From Brenneria bubanii (lineage in GTDB: Bacteria > Pseudomonadota > Gammaproteobacteria > Enterobacterales > Enterobacteriaceae), in NCBI RefSeq assembly GCF_022378355.1, contig NZ_JAKMAJ010000006.1:186001-250000 (forward strand): a stretch of 64,000 nt of DNA. The letters run 5' to 3'. Both the position numbers and the translations under genes were made by a program. Below are positions 8,539-18,223 of this stretch, piece after piece. The notes beneath the pieces were generated by a model. That model saw only the letters and a program-made list of their open reading frames with translations, searched no databases and had not been told where the DNA came from. Positions within the stretch are counted from its first letter, which is position 1; each line of letters opens with the position of its first letter.

Positions 8539-9678
8539 CTAGCGGATCGTCGAGGTTTTTACCGCTCGCAGAACAACAAATTTTGCGTTACCGGCAATCA
8601 CTTCACAGTTGCCAAACAAGCGTTTGAGTTTGTGGAAATAATCCAGATGACGATTACCGACGATACGCAATTCGCCGCCGACTTCAAGACAGCGACGGGA
8701 ATCAAGGAACATTTGCCAGGCGATATGATCGGTTACGGCCTGCTGCTGATGGAAGGGCGGATTACACAACACGGCCTGTAGGCTGTCCCGCCCCACGCCG
8801 GATAAACAATGATTGACGGCAAACCCGCAGCGATCCGCATCCTGTGGACGGTTAACCGCCACATTCATCCGGCTAGAGGCTATCGCCATATAAGATTCAT
8901 CAAAGAAGCTGACGGCGGCATTCGGATTGACCGCCAGCGCCGCCAGACCAATCACGCCGTTGCCGCAGCCTAAATCGACGACTTTACCGTCGATATCCTG
9001 CGGCACATGCTGCATAAAGAAACGGGCGCCGATATCCAGTCCGCTACGTGAAAAAACATTGGCATAGTTATGGATACGGTAGCCGTAATCCTCCAGATCC
9101 CAGACCGTCGTCGGCGAGGGTTCCTTCACTTTCAGCGCCGCGACCTCACAATGAATCAAACGCGCCTTTTTCCAGGCGAGCGAGGTTTTTGTCGGCCCCA
9201 GGATGCGTTCGAACAATTGTAGCGTCGACGTATGAATGTCCCGGGCCTTTGCGCCGGCGATAATACGGGTCTGTGGCGTCACCACCGCTCTCAGTTTGCA
9301 TAGCTGGTATTCCAGCAGCGCCATGGTTTTCGGTATTTTGATCACCACCAAGGTGGGCGCATCGGGTAAATCGGCCAGGCTGTCCAGCAGTTCCACGGCA
9401 TCGGTCTTAAAACCATTCAATGCCAGATTATGCCGCGTGGCCAGCTGGCTCATATAAGAATCACCGATCGCAATCGGCGATTGCGCTTCCAGCCCACAGG
9501 CCAAAGCCCCGAACGCATCATTAAAAATCAGACGCGGCCCGTTCGCAATCTCCATGGACGAAAGCTCTCGCAGCAGAAACTCATCCGCCGCCTCCCACGC
9601 CTGTAACGCCGAGTTATCTGCTATCTGCGGATAACGCGCCAATGTCAGATTACGCGTTTCCAGTTCGAGCTGGCTCAT
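8539..9678 (-). CDS. rlmG: 23S rRNA m2G1835 methyltransferase
   Basis: A 379-residue SAM-dependent methyltransferase closely resembling E. coli RlmG, which methylates N2 of G1835 in 23S rRNA. It has a degenerate N-terminal methylase-like half ([15 protein letters not shown]) and a catalytic C-terminal half. The latter carries the SAM motif [13 protein letters not shown] (around residue 231) and catalytic NPPFHQQ (around 306). The ATG at 9678 is chosen because CAGGAGGGG precedes it; an in-frame ATG six codons upstream lacks such a site. Confidence 0.93.
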   Translation of the reverse strand: MSQLELETRNLTLARYPQIADNSALQAWEAADEFLLRELSSMEIANGPRLIFNDAFGALACGLEAQSPIAIGDSYMSQLATRHNLALNGFKTDAVELLDSLADLPDAPTLVVIKIPKTMALLEYQLCKLRAVVTPQTRIIAGAKARDIHTSTLQLFERILGPTKTSLAWKKARLIHCEVAALKVKEPSPTTVWDLEDYGYRIHNYANVFSRSGLDIGARFFMQHVPQDIDGKVVDLGCGNGVIGLAALAVNPNAAVSFFDESYMAIASSRMNVAVNRPQDADRCGFAVNHCLSGVGRDSLQAVLCNPPFHQQQAVTDHIAWQMFLDSRRCLEVGGELRIVGNRHLDYFHKLKRLFGNCEVIAGNAKFVVLRAVKTSTIR

Positions 9679-9902
9679 TAGCCCCTCCTGAATCACAAAA
9701 TTTGCGCTGTTTATCCCTTAAAATGGCGCGCCAGTAAATGCCTTTACCTGACAAACAGGCAAAAACACCGTTAATTGTACTTCAGTGCAGCGGCCGTCTT
9801 GCTATTTTCCGCAAACCACACTTTCCTTAACGTACGGACGTCGTTGTGATAGTAGCGATATTTATTTGACCTGGATCATAAATTCGCCTATCGTCTGACC
9901 AG

Positions 9903-10049
9903 CAAAGGGGAGTAACTTTTCCGCCGGTTAATCGTCATTACGGTGCCTAGCGCACCCGGTTACCGGGCAACTTTAAGCAGATTACTGCATTAAAGTTGTA
10001 AGTGAGACCTTGCCGGAAGGCGAGGTGCATTTGCAGCTTTGATGATAAG
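9903..10049 (+). promoter_or_regulatory. yybP-ykoY-type riboswitch (PRE/SraF element) in alx leader
   Basis: The leader of alx contains the class hallmarks: AAAGGGGAGTAAC near the 5' end, a GGTTACCGGGCAAC hairpin region and the 3' segment GTGAGACCTTGCCGG. It is followed directly by an intrinsic terminator. In E. coli this element responds to Mn2+ and alkaline pH and controls alx. Confidence 0.85.
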
Positions 10050-10084
10050 CGGCCAGCGCCTTTCGACGTTGGCCGTTTTTGTTT
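10050..10084 (+). terminator. riboswitch-linked intrinsic terminator before alx
   Basis: CGGCCAGCG/CGTTGGCCG stem (one G-T pair) with a short loop and a T-rich tail, about 20 bp before the alx start. It is probably the expression platform of the upstream riboswitch. Confidence 0.75.
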
Positions 10085-10103
10085 TCGTTTAAAGGATATC
10101 GCT

Positions 10104-11057
10104 ATGCACACTATCGGCACGCCCTGGTTATGGGGCAGCTTCGCTGTTATCGTTATCGTTATGCTGGCCGTCGATCTGCTCTATCAGGGGCGCAAGGGAT
10201 CGACGGTGATGACATTCAAACAGGCCGCCGCCTGGTCCATTGTTTGGGTGACGCTTTCCTTGCTGTTCAATGCGGGCTTCTGGTGGTATCTGGACGGTAC
10301 GCTGGGTCGCGAGGTCGCCAATGCGCAATCTCTGGCCTTCCTGACGGGTTATCTGATTGAAAAAGCGCTCGCCGTCGATAACGTATTCGTCTGGCTGATG
10401 CTGTTCGGCTATTTCTCTGTGCCTGCGCAATATCAGCGCCGGGTTCTGGTCTACGGCGTATTAGGCGCAATAGTGTTGAGAACCCTTATGGTCTTTGGCG
10501 GCAGTTGGCTGGTCACACAGTTCCAATGGCTGCTGTACGTATTCGGCGCCTTCCTGCTATTCACCGGTATCAAAATGGCGCTGGCGAAAGAAGACGGCAA
10601 CGACATTGGCGACAAACCGATGGTGCGCTGGCTGCGCGGGCATTTGCGGATGACCGACAGCATTGAAAACGATAGGTTCTTTGTCCGCCGCAGCGGGTTA
10701 TTTTACGCCACGCCGCTGTTCCTGGTGCTCATTCTGGTCGAGATCAGCGATGTGATTTTTGCCGTCGACAGTATTCCGGCGATTTTCGCCGTAACGACCG
10801 ATCCCTTTATCGTATTAACCTCAAACCTGTTTGCCATCTTGGGTCTGCGCGCCATGTACTTCCTGCTGGCCGGCGTGGCGGAGCGATTCTCGCTGCTGAA
10901 ATACGGACTGGCGGTCATTCTGGTATTCATCGGCGCCAAGATGATGCTTATTAATATCATCCATATTCCCATCGCCGTTTCGCTGGGCGTGGTAGCGGGC
11001 ATTCTGGTCATCACCATGCTGATCAATGTCTGGGTCAACCGACGCAGGGCGCAGTAA
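10104..11057 (+). CDS. alx: TerC-family membrane protein Alx, manganese exporter-type
   Basis: A 317-residue inner-membrane protein with about nine hydrophobic segments. It shows TerC-family acidic motifs within membranes: [12 protein letters not shown] (residues about 80-90) and [14 protein letters not shown] (about 215). Alx is linked to Mn2+ efflux and alkaline pH response. The start is the ATG at 10104, preceded by AAAGGA. The long riboswitch leader upstream supports this identification. It stands as a single gene. Confidence 0.92.
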   Translation: MHTIGTPWLWGSFAVIVIVMLAVDLLYQGRKGSTVMTFKQAAAWSIVWVTLSLLFNAGFWWYLDGTLGREVANAQSLAFLTGYLIEKALAVDNVFVWLMLFGYFSVPAQYQRRVLVYGVLGAIVLRTLMVFGGSWLVTQFQWLLYVFGAFLLFTGIKMALAKEDGNDIGDKPMVRWLRGHLRMTDSIENDRFFVRRSGLFYATPLFLVLILVEISDVIFAVDSIPAIFAVTTDPFIVLTSNLFAILGLRAMYFLLAGVAERFSLLKYGLAVILVFIGAKMMLINIIHIPIAVSLGVVAGILVITMLINVWVNRRRAQ

Positions 11058-11170
11058 CAAAAGCAGTAGGCCGGTTGCTTCAGGGCAGAGCCATTGCCTA
11101 CGCCGGCTATTGCGGATCTGACCATCAATTCGCCCATCGCTCGCGCGGCGAGGGCGAATCACATCGTCCG

Positions 11171-11530
11171 TCAGGCTTTACCGGCCTCTTTCCTCTCCCC
11201 CTTAAACGGGTCGATGCCGCGTTTCTGCATGCGCCAGAAACGGATAATATTAAATCCATTCATCAGCAGAAAACTGCCTTCAATCATCGAACCGCCAATA
11301 GATCCTAGCCAGATATTATGCGTTTTAATCGAAACCAGGGTGCGTACAGCATTCAGCAGCGCGCTGCTCCCCGCCGCATTCGCCGCCATAAGAAAAAAGT
11401 GACACCCAATCATCGCGCTATAGACCGAAAGCTGTATCTTGAACTTCTGGTCATTACGATTAAAAAACAAGGTAATACCGACCAGAAAGGCCAGGACGCC
11501 CACCGACTGGGCAAACCAATAATGTGTCAT
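11171..11530 (-). CDS. ygjV: YgjV-like inner-membrane protein with apparent internal deletion
   Basis: A 119-residue protein whose first roughly 73 residues (MTHYWFAQSVGVLAFLVGIT start) and last 45 (GSIGGSMIEGSFLLMNG, IIRFWRMQKRGIDPF) match E. coli YgjV. From memory the E. coli protein has about 183 residues. The central part appears to be missing in frame, joined at KTHNIWLGS. It therefore keeps about three hydrophobic stretches instead of five or six. Function of the family is unknown. It lies between alx and uxaC, as ygjV lies near alx and uxaC in E. coli. Confidence 0.8.
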   Translation of the reverse strand: MTHYWFAQSVGVLAFLVGITLFFNRNDQKFKIQLSVYSAMIGCHFFLMAANAAGSSALLNAVRTLVSIKTHNIWLGSIGGSMIEGSFLLMNGFNIIRFWRMQKRGIDPFKGERKEAGKA

Positions 11531-11675
11531 GCTCCCTGCCTATAAAATGACGATGCGCAAGCGGCGCTGCGCTCATTTTTGAGCGGTTTATCATCGGCAT
11601 CAGCGAACTCAACGCGTGTAGGCAGCACAAGGCATCGTGTCGACGGCGCGCCAGACCGGCGCCGTCGACAGCGGT

Positions 11676-13085
11676 TTACAGTTCAATGGCGAAGTAATTT
11701 TTAGCGTTATCAAAACAGATATTTTTCACCATTTCGCCTAATAGTGGAAGGTCGGCCGGCGCTTCGCCGTCTTCAACCCAGCGCCCAATCATCTGGCACA
11801 AAATACGACGAAAATATTCATGACGGGTATAGGAAAGAAAACTGCGGCTGTCGGTCAGCATACCGACGAAGCGGCTTAATAAACCAAGCTGCGCAAGCTG
11901 GGTCATCTGGCGCTGCATACCGTCTTTCTGATCGTTAAACCACCAGCCGGAACCAAACTGCATCTTGCCCGGCATGCCCTCGCCCTGAAAGTTGCCCACC
12001 ATGGTGCTAATTACCTCGTTATCGCGTGGATTCAGGCAATAGAGGATGGTTTTCGGCAGATGATTGCTTGTCGCCTGCGCATCCAGCAGGCGCGAAAGCG
12101 GCAGGGCCAGCGGCAAATCGTTAATGGAATCGAACCCCGTGTCCGGCCCGATAAGCCGCAACTGACGGCTATTATTATTGCGCAATGCGCCGATATGGTA
12201 CTGCTGCACCCATTCACGGCGATGGTACTCGCTGCCGAGGAATAACAGAACGGCGGTTTTAAACTGCGCCGCTTCTTCTGGCGTGATTTTTCCGCCGCTC
12301 AGCCGACGAGACAGGATCGCATCCAGCGTTGCGTCATCCGCCTCGCCATAAACCACCACATCCAGCCCATGGTCGGAGACTTTGCAACCCTGTGCGGCAA
12401 AATGGTCCATCCGTTTTTTCAGCGCATCGCGCAGATCGCTAAAACGGATAATCGACGTATCGGCGGCCTTTTCCAATCGCTGCATATAATCAGCAAAGCC
12501 TTCGGCTTCAATATTGAATGCTTTATCCGGGCGCCAGCTCGGTAAAACCTTGATGGAGAAACTGCCGTCCCGCGCGATGGCTTGATGATGGCGCAAGTCA
12601 TCAACCGGATCGTCCGTCGTCCCCACCATTTTTACATTCATTTGCTGCATAATGCCGCGAGCCGTGAATTCATCACGCGCCAGCAGAGCATTGCAACGTT
12701 GCCAGATATCTTGCGCCGTCGACGGCGATAGCAGCGTGCCGGAAACGCCAAACGGACGGCGCAATTCCAAATGAGTCCAGTGGTACAGCGGGTTGCCGAT
12801 AGTATGGGGAACGGTGGCCGCCCAGGCTTCGAATTTCTCCCAATCGCTGGCGTCTCCGGTACAGAAGCGCTCAGAGACGCCGTTGGCCCGCATGGCGCGC
12901 CATTTGTAATGATCGCCTTTAAGCCAGATGTCATACAAATTGGCGAATCGGTAATTTTCGGCTATCTGCTCCGGCGGCAAATGACAATGATAGTCAAAGA
13001 TAGGCTGATTGACGGCGTAGTCATAATACAATCGACGGGCGAATGCGCTATCCAACAAAAAATCTTCACTGAGAAACTGAGGCAT
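11676..13085 (-). CDS. uxaC: glucuronate isomerase (uronate isomerase)
   Basis: A 469-residue amidohydrolase-superfamily enzyme converting D-glucuronate to D-fructuronate and D-galacturonate to D-tagaturonate, the first intracellular step of hexuronate breakdown. The N-terminal metal motif is [16 protein letters not shown], and the C-terminal [19 protein letters not shown] is characteristic. The length equals the E. coli enzyme. No uxaA or uxaB follows. It is divergent from exuR, with candidate ExuR operators between them. Confidence 0.95.
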   Translation of the reverse strand: MPQFLSEDFLLDSAFARRLYYDYAVNQPIFDYHCHLPPEQIAENYRFANLYDIWLKGDHYKWRAMRANGVSERFCTGDASDWEKFEAWAATVPHTIGNPLYHWTHLELRRPFGVSGTLLSPSTAQDIWQRCNALLARDEFTARGIMQQMNVKMVGTTDDPVDDLRHHQAIARDGSFSIKVLPSWRPDKAFNIEAEGFADYMQRLEKAADTSIIRFSDLRDALKKRMDHFAAQGCKVSDHGLDVVVYGEADDATLDAILSRRLSGGKITPEEAAQFKTAVLLFLGSEYHRREWVQQYHIGALRNNNSRQLRLIGPDTGFDSINDLPLALPLSRLLDAQATSNHLPKTILYCLNPRDNEVISTMVGNFQGEGMPGKMQFGSGWWFNDQKDGMQRQMTQLAQLGLLSRFVGMLTDSRSFLSYTRHEYFRRILCQMIGRWVEDGEAPADLPLLGEMVKNICFDNAKNYFAIEL

Positions 13086-13316
13086 AGATTTCTTCCTTAC
13101 CGTGCGTTTTGCTCACTAAACAGGCTGTCCACATAAAGATATCACACCAATTATGTTCGATACTGCATAGCAATTGTGAGTGCACGCTCGCAAAAATCTA
13201 ATAAACAGTACGTTTTTATAGCACCTCATGCACAAATATGACTTATTTCCTTTTTTTCAGCGTGAATATCCATGCGCGTGTGAAAGCATCGATTTTTCGA
13301 TATCATTTAACCTCTA

Positions 13317-13332
13317 AAGTTGTATGACAAAT
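13317..13332. promoter_or_regulatory. candidate ExuR/UxuR operator near uxaC
   Basis: AAGTTGTATGACAAAT matches the remembered UxuR/ExuR palindrome AATTGGTATACCAATT at about 11 of 16 positions. It lies 230 bp upstream of uxaC. Weak on its own. Confidence 0.4.
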
Positions 13333-13472
13333 TTCATTACGCCCATCCAGTTGAAAACCAATCTCCAGGTCATCATCCCGCACGCCCTATCTACCGCTGA
13401 TTATTCCGCAAGCCGGATAAAATATTGCCGTGATAAATAACTGTGACGCCGATATTGGTTACGTTTGCCATT

Positions 13473-13488
13473 AAGTGGTATAACAAAT
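13473..13488. promoter_or_regulatory. candidate ExuR operator near exuR
   Basis: AAGTGGTATAACAAAT matches the remembered UxuR/ExuR palindrome AATTGGTATACCAATT at 13 of 16 positions. It sits about 80 bp before exuR, which suits autoregulation. Confidence 0.55.
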
Positions 13489-13566
13489 CACCACTTGGTA
13501 ATTAACAAGACAGGCATTCAGGCCCGACGCGGCACTTGGCGCGTCATCCATCTGAGAGCAGGCATC

Positions 13567-14340
13567 ATGGAATTTACAGAACCCCGGCGTCTCTATCGGC
13601 AACTGGCCGCAGAGTTGAAGCAACGTATTGAAAGCGGCGTTTATCCGGTAGGCGAAAAGTTACCCGCCGAGCGCTATATTTCTGACGAAATGAACGTCAG
13701 CCGCACCGTAGTGCGTGAAGCGATCATTATGCTGGAGGTAGAAGGGTATGTTGAAGTTCGCAAAGGATCGGGCATTCATGTTATTTCCAACCAGCAGAAG
13801 AACCTGATAACCCATAACGGCGATATCGAATTCGCCACCACAGGCCCGTTTGAGCTCCTTCAGGCTCGTCAACTGATAGAAAGCAACATTGCCGAGTTTG
13901 CCGCCACGCAGGTTACCCGACAAGATATTATGCAACTGATGGAAATTCAGGAGCAGGCCCGTCAGGAAGATCGCTCCCGCGATTCGCCATGGGATCTGAA
14001 ATTCCATGTTCAGGTTGCTCTGGCGACGCAAAACTCAGCGATGGCGACCATCGTCGAAAAAATGTGGAGCCAACGCGTGCACAACCCTTATTGGCGAAAA
14101 TTGCACGAACACATTGATGATCGGTCGAGCGACGGCTGGTACGAAGAACACGATGAGATCCTTAAAGCGCTGATTCGTAAAGATCCTTACGCGACTAAAC
14201 TCGCCATGTGGCAGCACCTGGAGAACACCAAGCAGATGCTGTTTCGCGCCACTACCGACGATTATGAATTTAATGTGGATCGCTATATGTTTACCGAAAA
14301 TCCGGTGGTCCATTTAGATCAAATCAGCAGCAAACCCTGA
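13567..14340 (+). CDS. exuR: hexuronate-responsive GntR/FadR-family repressor
   Basis: A 257-residue regulator nearly superimposable on E. coli ExuR. It has an N-terminal winged helix ([20 protein letters not shown], then [20 protein letters not shown]) and a C-terminal FCD ligand domain ([20 protein letters not shown]). It represses galacturonate and glucuronate genes, with uronates or their products as inducer. The ATG at 13567 is preferred because it gives the family N-terminus; an in-frame upstream extension is not supported. The separation from exuT is unusual. Confidence 0.93.
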   Translation: MEFTEPRRLYRQLAAELKQRIESGVYPVGEKLPAERYISDEMNVSRTVVREAIIMLEVEGYVEVRKGSGIHVISNQQKNLITHNGDIEFATTGPFELLQARQLIESNIAEFAATQVTRQDIMQLMEIQEQARQEDRSRDSPWDLKFHVQVALATQNSAMATIVEKMWSQRVHNPYWRKLHEHIDDRSSDGWYEEHDEILKALIRKDPYATKLAMWQHLENTKQMLFRATTDDYEFNVDRYMFTENPVVHLDQISSKP

Positions 14341-14894
14341 CGCCAGACCGTACGACCAGCGCCGTTTTGTTTTTGCTTTGAAGGCAATAAAGTCAAAAAT
14401 CGTCGACTTGTGTCAGTCAGTGTAAAATACGACGAAAACATCGATAATTCGGTCATAACATTCCTTAAATCAACTCGGTTAATGTGATATTTTCCTGTCT
14501 CGATATTACCTATTTTGTTACAGTTAGCCGGCCTTTTTTACGCTTAATACGTGTTTTTAGGAAGAAAGCGAGTCAACGTCCGACAATTGACGGCCAGAGC
14601 TATTTAGCCGGAACGTCGGCGAAACATTCGGATGACGCGAGTAAAAACAGGAATCTTTCGCAACCTGGTATTATCATCGGCATGATTCAATCGAATAAAT
14701 CATCAAAAGACATTGAATTGTGCCATTTTATATACTCAATTAATTTCAAACAGGCGGAAAAGACGGTCAGCAAAAGAGAGCCGCGTTTCGCCGAAAACTT
14801 GAATGATAACTGAGACCTTATCTACCCTCATCATGACCGGGAGCGTTCGCATCGCCACGGGTTAAATGTAATGCAGCAGTATTGGGAATACCGG
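14341..14894. other. exuR-yqjA intergenic region
   Basis: About 550 bp. One open frame at 14484-14813 has no ribosome-binding site and an untypical composition, so I do not call it. No RNA, repeat or clear terminator was recognised. Confidence 0.5.
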
Positions 14895-15569
14895 ATGGAT
14901 ATTATTAAAGAACTGTTAAACGCGCTCTGGCTGCAAGATTTTGATGTTTTAGCCGATCCTAAACTGGTGTGGACTATCTATATTTTGCTGTTTTTAATTA
15001 TTTTTTTAGAAAACGGCTTATTACCCGCGGCGTTCTTGCCGGGCGATAGCTTACTCATCCTGGTCGGCGTGCTGGTTGCCAAAGGCACCATGAATTACCC
15101 TCTGACTATCTTTTTGCTGACAACCGCAGCCAGTCTGGGGTGCTGGGTCAGCTACATACAGGGAAAATGGCTGGGCAATACCCGCATGGTGCAGGGCTGG
15201 CTGTCGCATTTGCCGGCACACTATCACCAGCGAGCGCATCAGCTCTTCCATCAACACGGCCTTTCCGCGCTATTGATTGGGCGCTTTCTGGCATTTGTTC
15301 GTACACTGTTACCAACCATTGCCGGATTGTCTGGCTTAAATAATGCCCGTTTTCAGTTCTTTAACTGGATGAGCGCCCTGCTGTGGGTGGTGATTCTGGT
15401 ATCGGTCGGTTTCGCATTAGGGAAAACCGCCGTCTTCCGGAAATATGAAGATGAGCTGATGTTTTTCCTGATGATGCTGCCACTGGCGCTGCTGTTTATC
15501 GGCCTGTTTGGATCTCTATTTGTACTTTGGCGCAAAAAGCGTACCGCTAGCGCGGGAAAAGGACATTAA
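14895..15569 (+). CDS. yqjA: DedA-family membrane transporter YqjA
   Basis: A 224-residue inner-membrane protein of the DedA family with about six hydrophobic segments. It carries the family motifs [18 protein letters not shown] and [19 protein letters not shown], the latter including the conserved arginines. DedA proteins flip undecaprenyl phosphate or phospholipids, and YqjA supports alkaline tolerance in E. coli. The ATG at 14895 matches the E. coli N-terminus, though its ribosome-binding site is weak; an ATG 24 bp upstream is the alternative. It is immediately followed by mzrA, as in E. coli. Confidence 0.9.
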   Translation: MDIIKELLNALWLQDFDVLADPKLVWTIYILLFLIIFLENGLLPAAFLPGDSLLILVGVLVAKGTMNYPLTIFLLTTAASLGCWVSYIQGKWLGNTRMVQGWLSHLPAHYHQRAHQLFHQHGLSALLIGRFLAFVRTLLPTIAGLSGLNNARFQFFNWMSALLWVVILVSVGFALGKTAVFRKYEDELMFFLMMLPLALLFIGLFGSLFVLWRKKRTASAGKGH

Positions 15570-15571
15570 CA

Positions 15572-15952
15572 GTGTTAACCCGCTGGTTTTACCCGCAAAA
15601 AATATGGCGACTCCTGTTGCTGGTTGCGTTGCCGCTACTCGCATTGATGCTGGCTCCGCATCGTCCTCAGGATGAAGCGATGCTGCATATTCAGCCGCGC
15701 TATCAGGGCGCATCGCTGCCAGACGGTTTCTACATTTATCATCGATTGAATGAACGCGGTATTGCGATAAAAAGCATCACGCCCGCGCAAGATAGTCTGA
15801 TTGTCCGTCTGGTGTCGCCGGCGCAAAGCGTTGAGGCCAGGAACATTTTACGTCTCTCATTGCCCAAAGCGAATGTCACCACGCAACAAACCATTAACCC
15901 CCCCACGTTCTGGGGACAAAAGCTGACGCAGAAACAATCTAAATTAGGATGA
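15572..15952 (+). CDS. mzrA: EnvZ/OmpR modulator MzrA
   Basis: A 126-residue protein with one N-terminal membrane helix (residues about 11-28) and a small periplasmic domain. In E. coli MzrA contacts EnvZ and links the Cpx and EnvZ/OmpR stress systems. It starts with GTG two bases after the yqjA stop, so translation is probably coupled. Identification rests on its position and the N-terminal helix followed by HRPQDEAMLHIQPRYQG. The C-terminal tail is somewhat divergent. Confidence 0.82.
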   Translation: MLTRWFYPQKIWRLLLLVALPLLALMLAPHRPQDEAMLHIQPRYQGASLPDGFYIYHRLNERGIAIKSITPAQDSLIVRLVSPAQSVEARNILRLSLPKANVTTQQTINPPTFWGQKLTQKQSKLG

Positions 15953-15956
15953 GAAA

Positions 15957-16334
15957 TTGAAAAGAAATCATTTGATAGCCGCGATTTTGTTGGTAGTTTC
16001 TGGTAGTTCACTGGCTCAGGCCGCTGATGTGCAGGGTAGCTGTGCGCAAAAAGAGCATGAAATTCAACGTCAAATTGAGTACGCCCGCCAACATGGCAAT
16101 CAGCATCGCATCGCAGGGTTGCAAAGTGCGCTGGATGGGGTGAAATCGAATTGCACCGATGAAAAGCTGGCAGCCGAACATCAGCATAAAATTGCCGAAA
16201 AGCGTGCTGAAGTCGCAGAACGCCAACGCGACTTAAGCGAGAGCAAGCAAAGCGGCGATCCGAAAAAAATTCAGAAGAGAGAGAAAAAGCTGGCTGAAGC
16301 GGAACACGAGCTGCAGGCGTTGCAGAAAAAGTAA
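15957..16334 (+). CDS. yqjC: periplasmic DUF1090 protein YqjC
   Basis: A 125-residue secreted protein that appears to use a TTG start with TAGGATGAG upstream. Residues 1-22 form a signal peptide ending AQA. The rest is a charged, mostly helical DUF1090 domain with two cysteines (GSCAQKEHEI and SNCTDEKLA) and a long coiled-coil tail. It sits at the head of yqjCDEK as in E. coli. Function is unknown. Confidence 0.85.
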   Translation: MKRNHLIAAILLVVSGSSLAQAADVQGSCAQKEHEIQRQIEYARQHGNQHRIAGLQSALDGVKSNCTDEKLAAEHQHKIAEKRAEVAERQRDLSESKQSGDPKKIQKREKKLAEAEHELQALQKK

Positions 16335-16479
16335 AGCATGGCGGCCCCTGAGCTCAACGTATCTGAAAGGTGAAAGAGATACAACGAGTTATAAGAATTA
16401 TCCGGGGCAATTAACGGGCAGAAATCAAAATTTGAGCTATAGTTAATACTCTAGGCTTATAACATAAAGGTTATCTAAG

Positions 16480-16785
16480 ATGGCTAAAGATCAAAGTTCC
16501 GAGGTTTTGCGCGCTGAGTTGAAATCATTGGCGGATACACTGGAAGAAGTCTTAAGCAGTTCCAGCGATAAATCCAAATCGGAATTGGATAAGCTTCGCA
16601 GCAAAGCCGAAACAGCCTTAAAAGAAACGCGTTCCCGCCTGGGCGATACCGGTGAACGTATCGCCACCCACACCCGTGAGGCCGTGGGCTGCGCGGATGA
16701 CTATGTCCGTGAAAATCCGTGGACTGGCGTGGGTATCGGCGCAGCAATCGGTGTCGTACTCGGCGTCCTGCTTTCCCGTCGTTAA
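16480..16785 (+). CDS. yqjD: ElaB/YqjD/DUF883 membrane-anchored ribosome-associated protein
   Basis: A 101-residue protein with a helical N-terminal part (SEVLRAELKSLADTLEEVL) and a single C-terminal membrane anchor rich in glycine (GVGIGAAIGVVLGVLLSRR). YqjD-type proteins anchor ribosomes to the inner membrane in stationary phase. The start has AAAGGTTATCTAAG upstream. yqjE and yqjK follow directly in the same direction, as in E. coli. Confidence 0.9.
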   Translation: MAKDQSSEVLRAELKSLADTLEEVLSSSSDKSKSELDKLRSKAETALKETRSRLGDTGERIATHTREAVGCADDYVRENPWTGVGIGAAIGVVLGVLLSRR

Positions 16786-16799
16786 TCACTCTGACAATC

Positions 16800-17195
16800 A
16801 TGACTGATAAACAACGACAAGGCCCCGCTAGCGGGGTCATATCCTCAGCGCAACGGATTATTACCATCCTCGTCGGTATGGTTGAAACGCGTATCCGTCT
16901 GGCGGTTATCGATCTGGAAGAAGAAAAAGCCAATCTGATCCAACTGCTGATAATGACCGGGCTGACGCTGCTTTTCGCCACCTTTGGTTTGATGAGCCTG
17001 ATTGCCTTGATTATTTGGGGAATCGATCCCCAATATCGTCTGCTTGCATTAGGCTGCATTACCGCCACGCTGCTTGGGCTGTCCGTCATTATCGGCGTAT
17101 GGGCCTTAGTGAAGGTCCGGCGTACCACGCTACTGAAAGCAACCCGGAAAGAGCTGCAAACCGACCGCGCGCTGTTGGAGGATGAACCTGAATGA
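16800..17195 (+). CDS. yqjE: inner-membrane DUF1469 protein YqjE
   Basis: A 131-residue protein with two hydrophobic segments (about 47-70 and 78-103), flanked by charged ends. It matches the DUF1469/Phage-holin-3-like YqjE family, including the VGMVETRIRLAVIDLEEEKA segment. The ATG at 16800, 14 bp after yqjD, is chosen; the longer in-frame extension overlaps yqjD. Its stop overlaps the yqjK start by four bases. Confidence 0.87.
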   Translation: MTDKQRQGPASGVISSAQRIITILVGMVETRIRLAVIDLEEEKANLIQLLIMTGLTLLFATFGLMSLIALIIWGIDPQYRLLALGCITATLLGLSVIIGVWALVKVRRTTLLKATRKELQTDRALLEDEPE

Positions 17196-17476
17196 GTTTG
17201 TCGAGGCGTGATAAAGAAAAAATCCGGCTGCTGCGCAAAATCCAGCAGCAGAGGCTGGATTTATCGGCAAATAAAAAATCCCTGCTGGAATCAACCGCTC
17301 CTTACGATCGCTATTGGCATAAACTGCTGCAATGGCGAAAATATTGGGTGGTTGGATCCGGTCTGATCGCCATCTACGGCATACGCCACCCAAGCCGGCT
17401 GATCCGCTGGGGACGACGTGCGGTCGGACTGTGGGGAACGTTTCGCTTTTTTCGCAAGACCTTATCCAGCCGCTAA
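17192..17476 (+). CDS. yqjK: YqjK-like small basic protein
   Basis: A 94-residue, strongly basic protein starting MSLSRRDKEKIRLLRKIQQQ, with a short hydrophobic stretch (WVVGSGLIAIYGI) in the second half, matching the YqjK-like family. The start overlaps the yqjE stop as ATGA. It completes the yqjCDEK cluster. Function is unknown; it is probably associated with the membrane face. Confidence 0.85.
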   Translation: MSLSRRDKEKIRLLRKIQQQRLDLSANKKSLLESTAPYDRYWHKLLQWRKYWVVGSGLIAIYGIRHPSRLIRWGRRAVGLWGTFRFFRKTLSSR

Positions 17477-17728
17477 ACATCGCCGCAGCACTGCACATCC
17501 TGCAGCCGTCGTGGTTATCGGACCATTGCCCGGCTTCCCCTTGCCCGACGCCAAAAAACAAACATCAATTTTTCTGAAATAAACCGACAATTATACTCGC
17601 TGTAACCTTATGTCATCTCTCTATAGTATCGGCTTCATGATCTGGCGGCAGGGCATATTTTCAATAAACACCTGCTATTAACACAATCATGGCGATTCAA
17701 GCCGTTGAAGAAATACATTGGAGATATG

Positions 17729-18124
17729 ATGAAAAATTTAGAAAGTATTGCCCTGTTGGTTGCTCGTATTTTGATGCCGATTCTCTTTATCGTGGCAGGT
17801 TATGGAAAGCTGGGTGATGCTTACGCAGGCACTCAGCAATACATGCAGGCCATGGGCGTCCCGGCCTTCTTGCTGCCGCTGACGATTTTGTTGGAACTGG
17901 GGGGTGGACTGGCGATCCTGTTCGGTCTGTTGACTCGTACCGTTTCGTTGTTTATTGCTGGTTTTACGCTGCTGACCGCCCTGATTTTCCATACGAATTT
18001 TGCTGAAGGCGTAAACCAGGTCATGTTCATGAAAAACCTGACGATCGCCGGCGGTTACATCTTACTGGCGGTGACGGGTCCTGGCTTATACAGCATTGAC
18101 CGCATCCTGAACAAAAAGTGGTAA
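17729..18124 (+). CDS. yqjF: DoxX-family membrane protein YqjF
   Basis: A 131-residue DoxX-family protein with four hydrophobic segments, closely like E. coli YqjF (ARILMPILFIVAGYGK, AGTQQYMQAMGVPAF, and the C-terminus SIDRILNKKW). ATGs occur at 17726 and 17729; the second has the better distance from GGAG. Family members have been linked to quinone or aromatic redox chemistry. The next gene, a glutathionyl-hydroquinone reductase, fits such a role, but this is inferred from context. Confidence 0.88.
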   Translation: MKNLESIALLVARILMPILFIVAGYGKLGDAYAGTQQYMQAMGVPAFLLPLTILLELGGGLAILFGLLTRTVSLFIAGFTLLTALIFHTNFAEGVNQVMFMKNLTIAGGYILLAVTGPGLYSIDRILNKKW

Positions 18125-18156
18125 GGAAAACCATTTCCCTGCCGGCCCAATAAACA

Positions 18157-18196
18157 GAACGACGACCAGCGTAACCCTGTTCCCTGGTCGTCGTTC
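18157..18196 (+). terminator. strong hairpin between yqjF and yqjG
   Basis: Perfect 13-bp arms GAACGACGACCAG and CTGGTCGTCGTTC with a 14-nt loop, followed by a weak T-rich stretch. It is probably a terminator or attenuator within the yqjF-yqjG pair. Confidence 0.55.
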
Positions 18197-18223
18197 CGTA
18201 AGGTTTTACTCAACGGAGGATCT

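Larger units (their letters stand above)
13086..13566. other. uxaC-exuR intergenic region lacking exuT
   Basis: 480 bp with no coding frame, serving divergent promoters. In E. coli exuT (hexuronate permease) lies here; nothing like it is present. The two candidate operators listed separately are the only recognisable signals. Confidence 0.6.

Noticed and set aside
13165..13195. Possible CRP site (TTGTGAGTGCACGCTCGCA) upstream of uxaC
   Set aside because: The second half-site does not fit TCACA at the required spacing.
14484..14813. 109-codon frame between exuR and yqjA
   Set aside because: No ribosome-binding site, odd composition, and nothing comparable at this locus in E. coli as I remember it.
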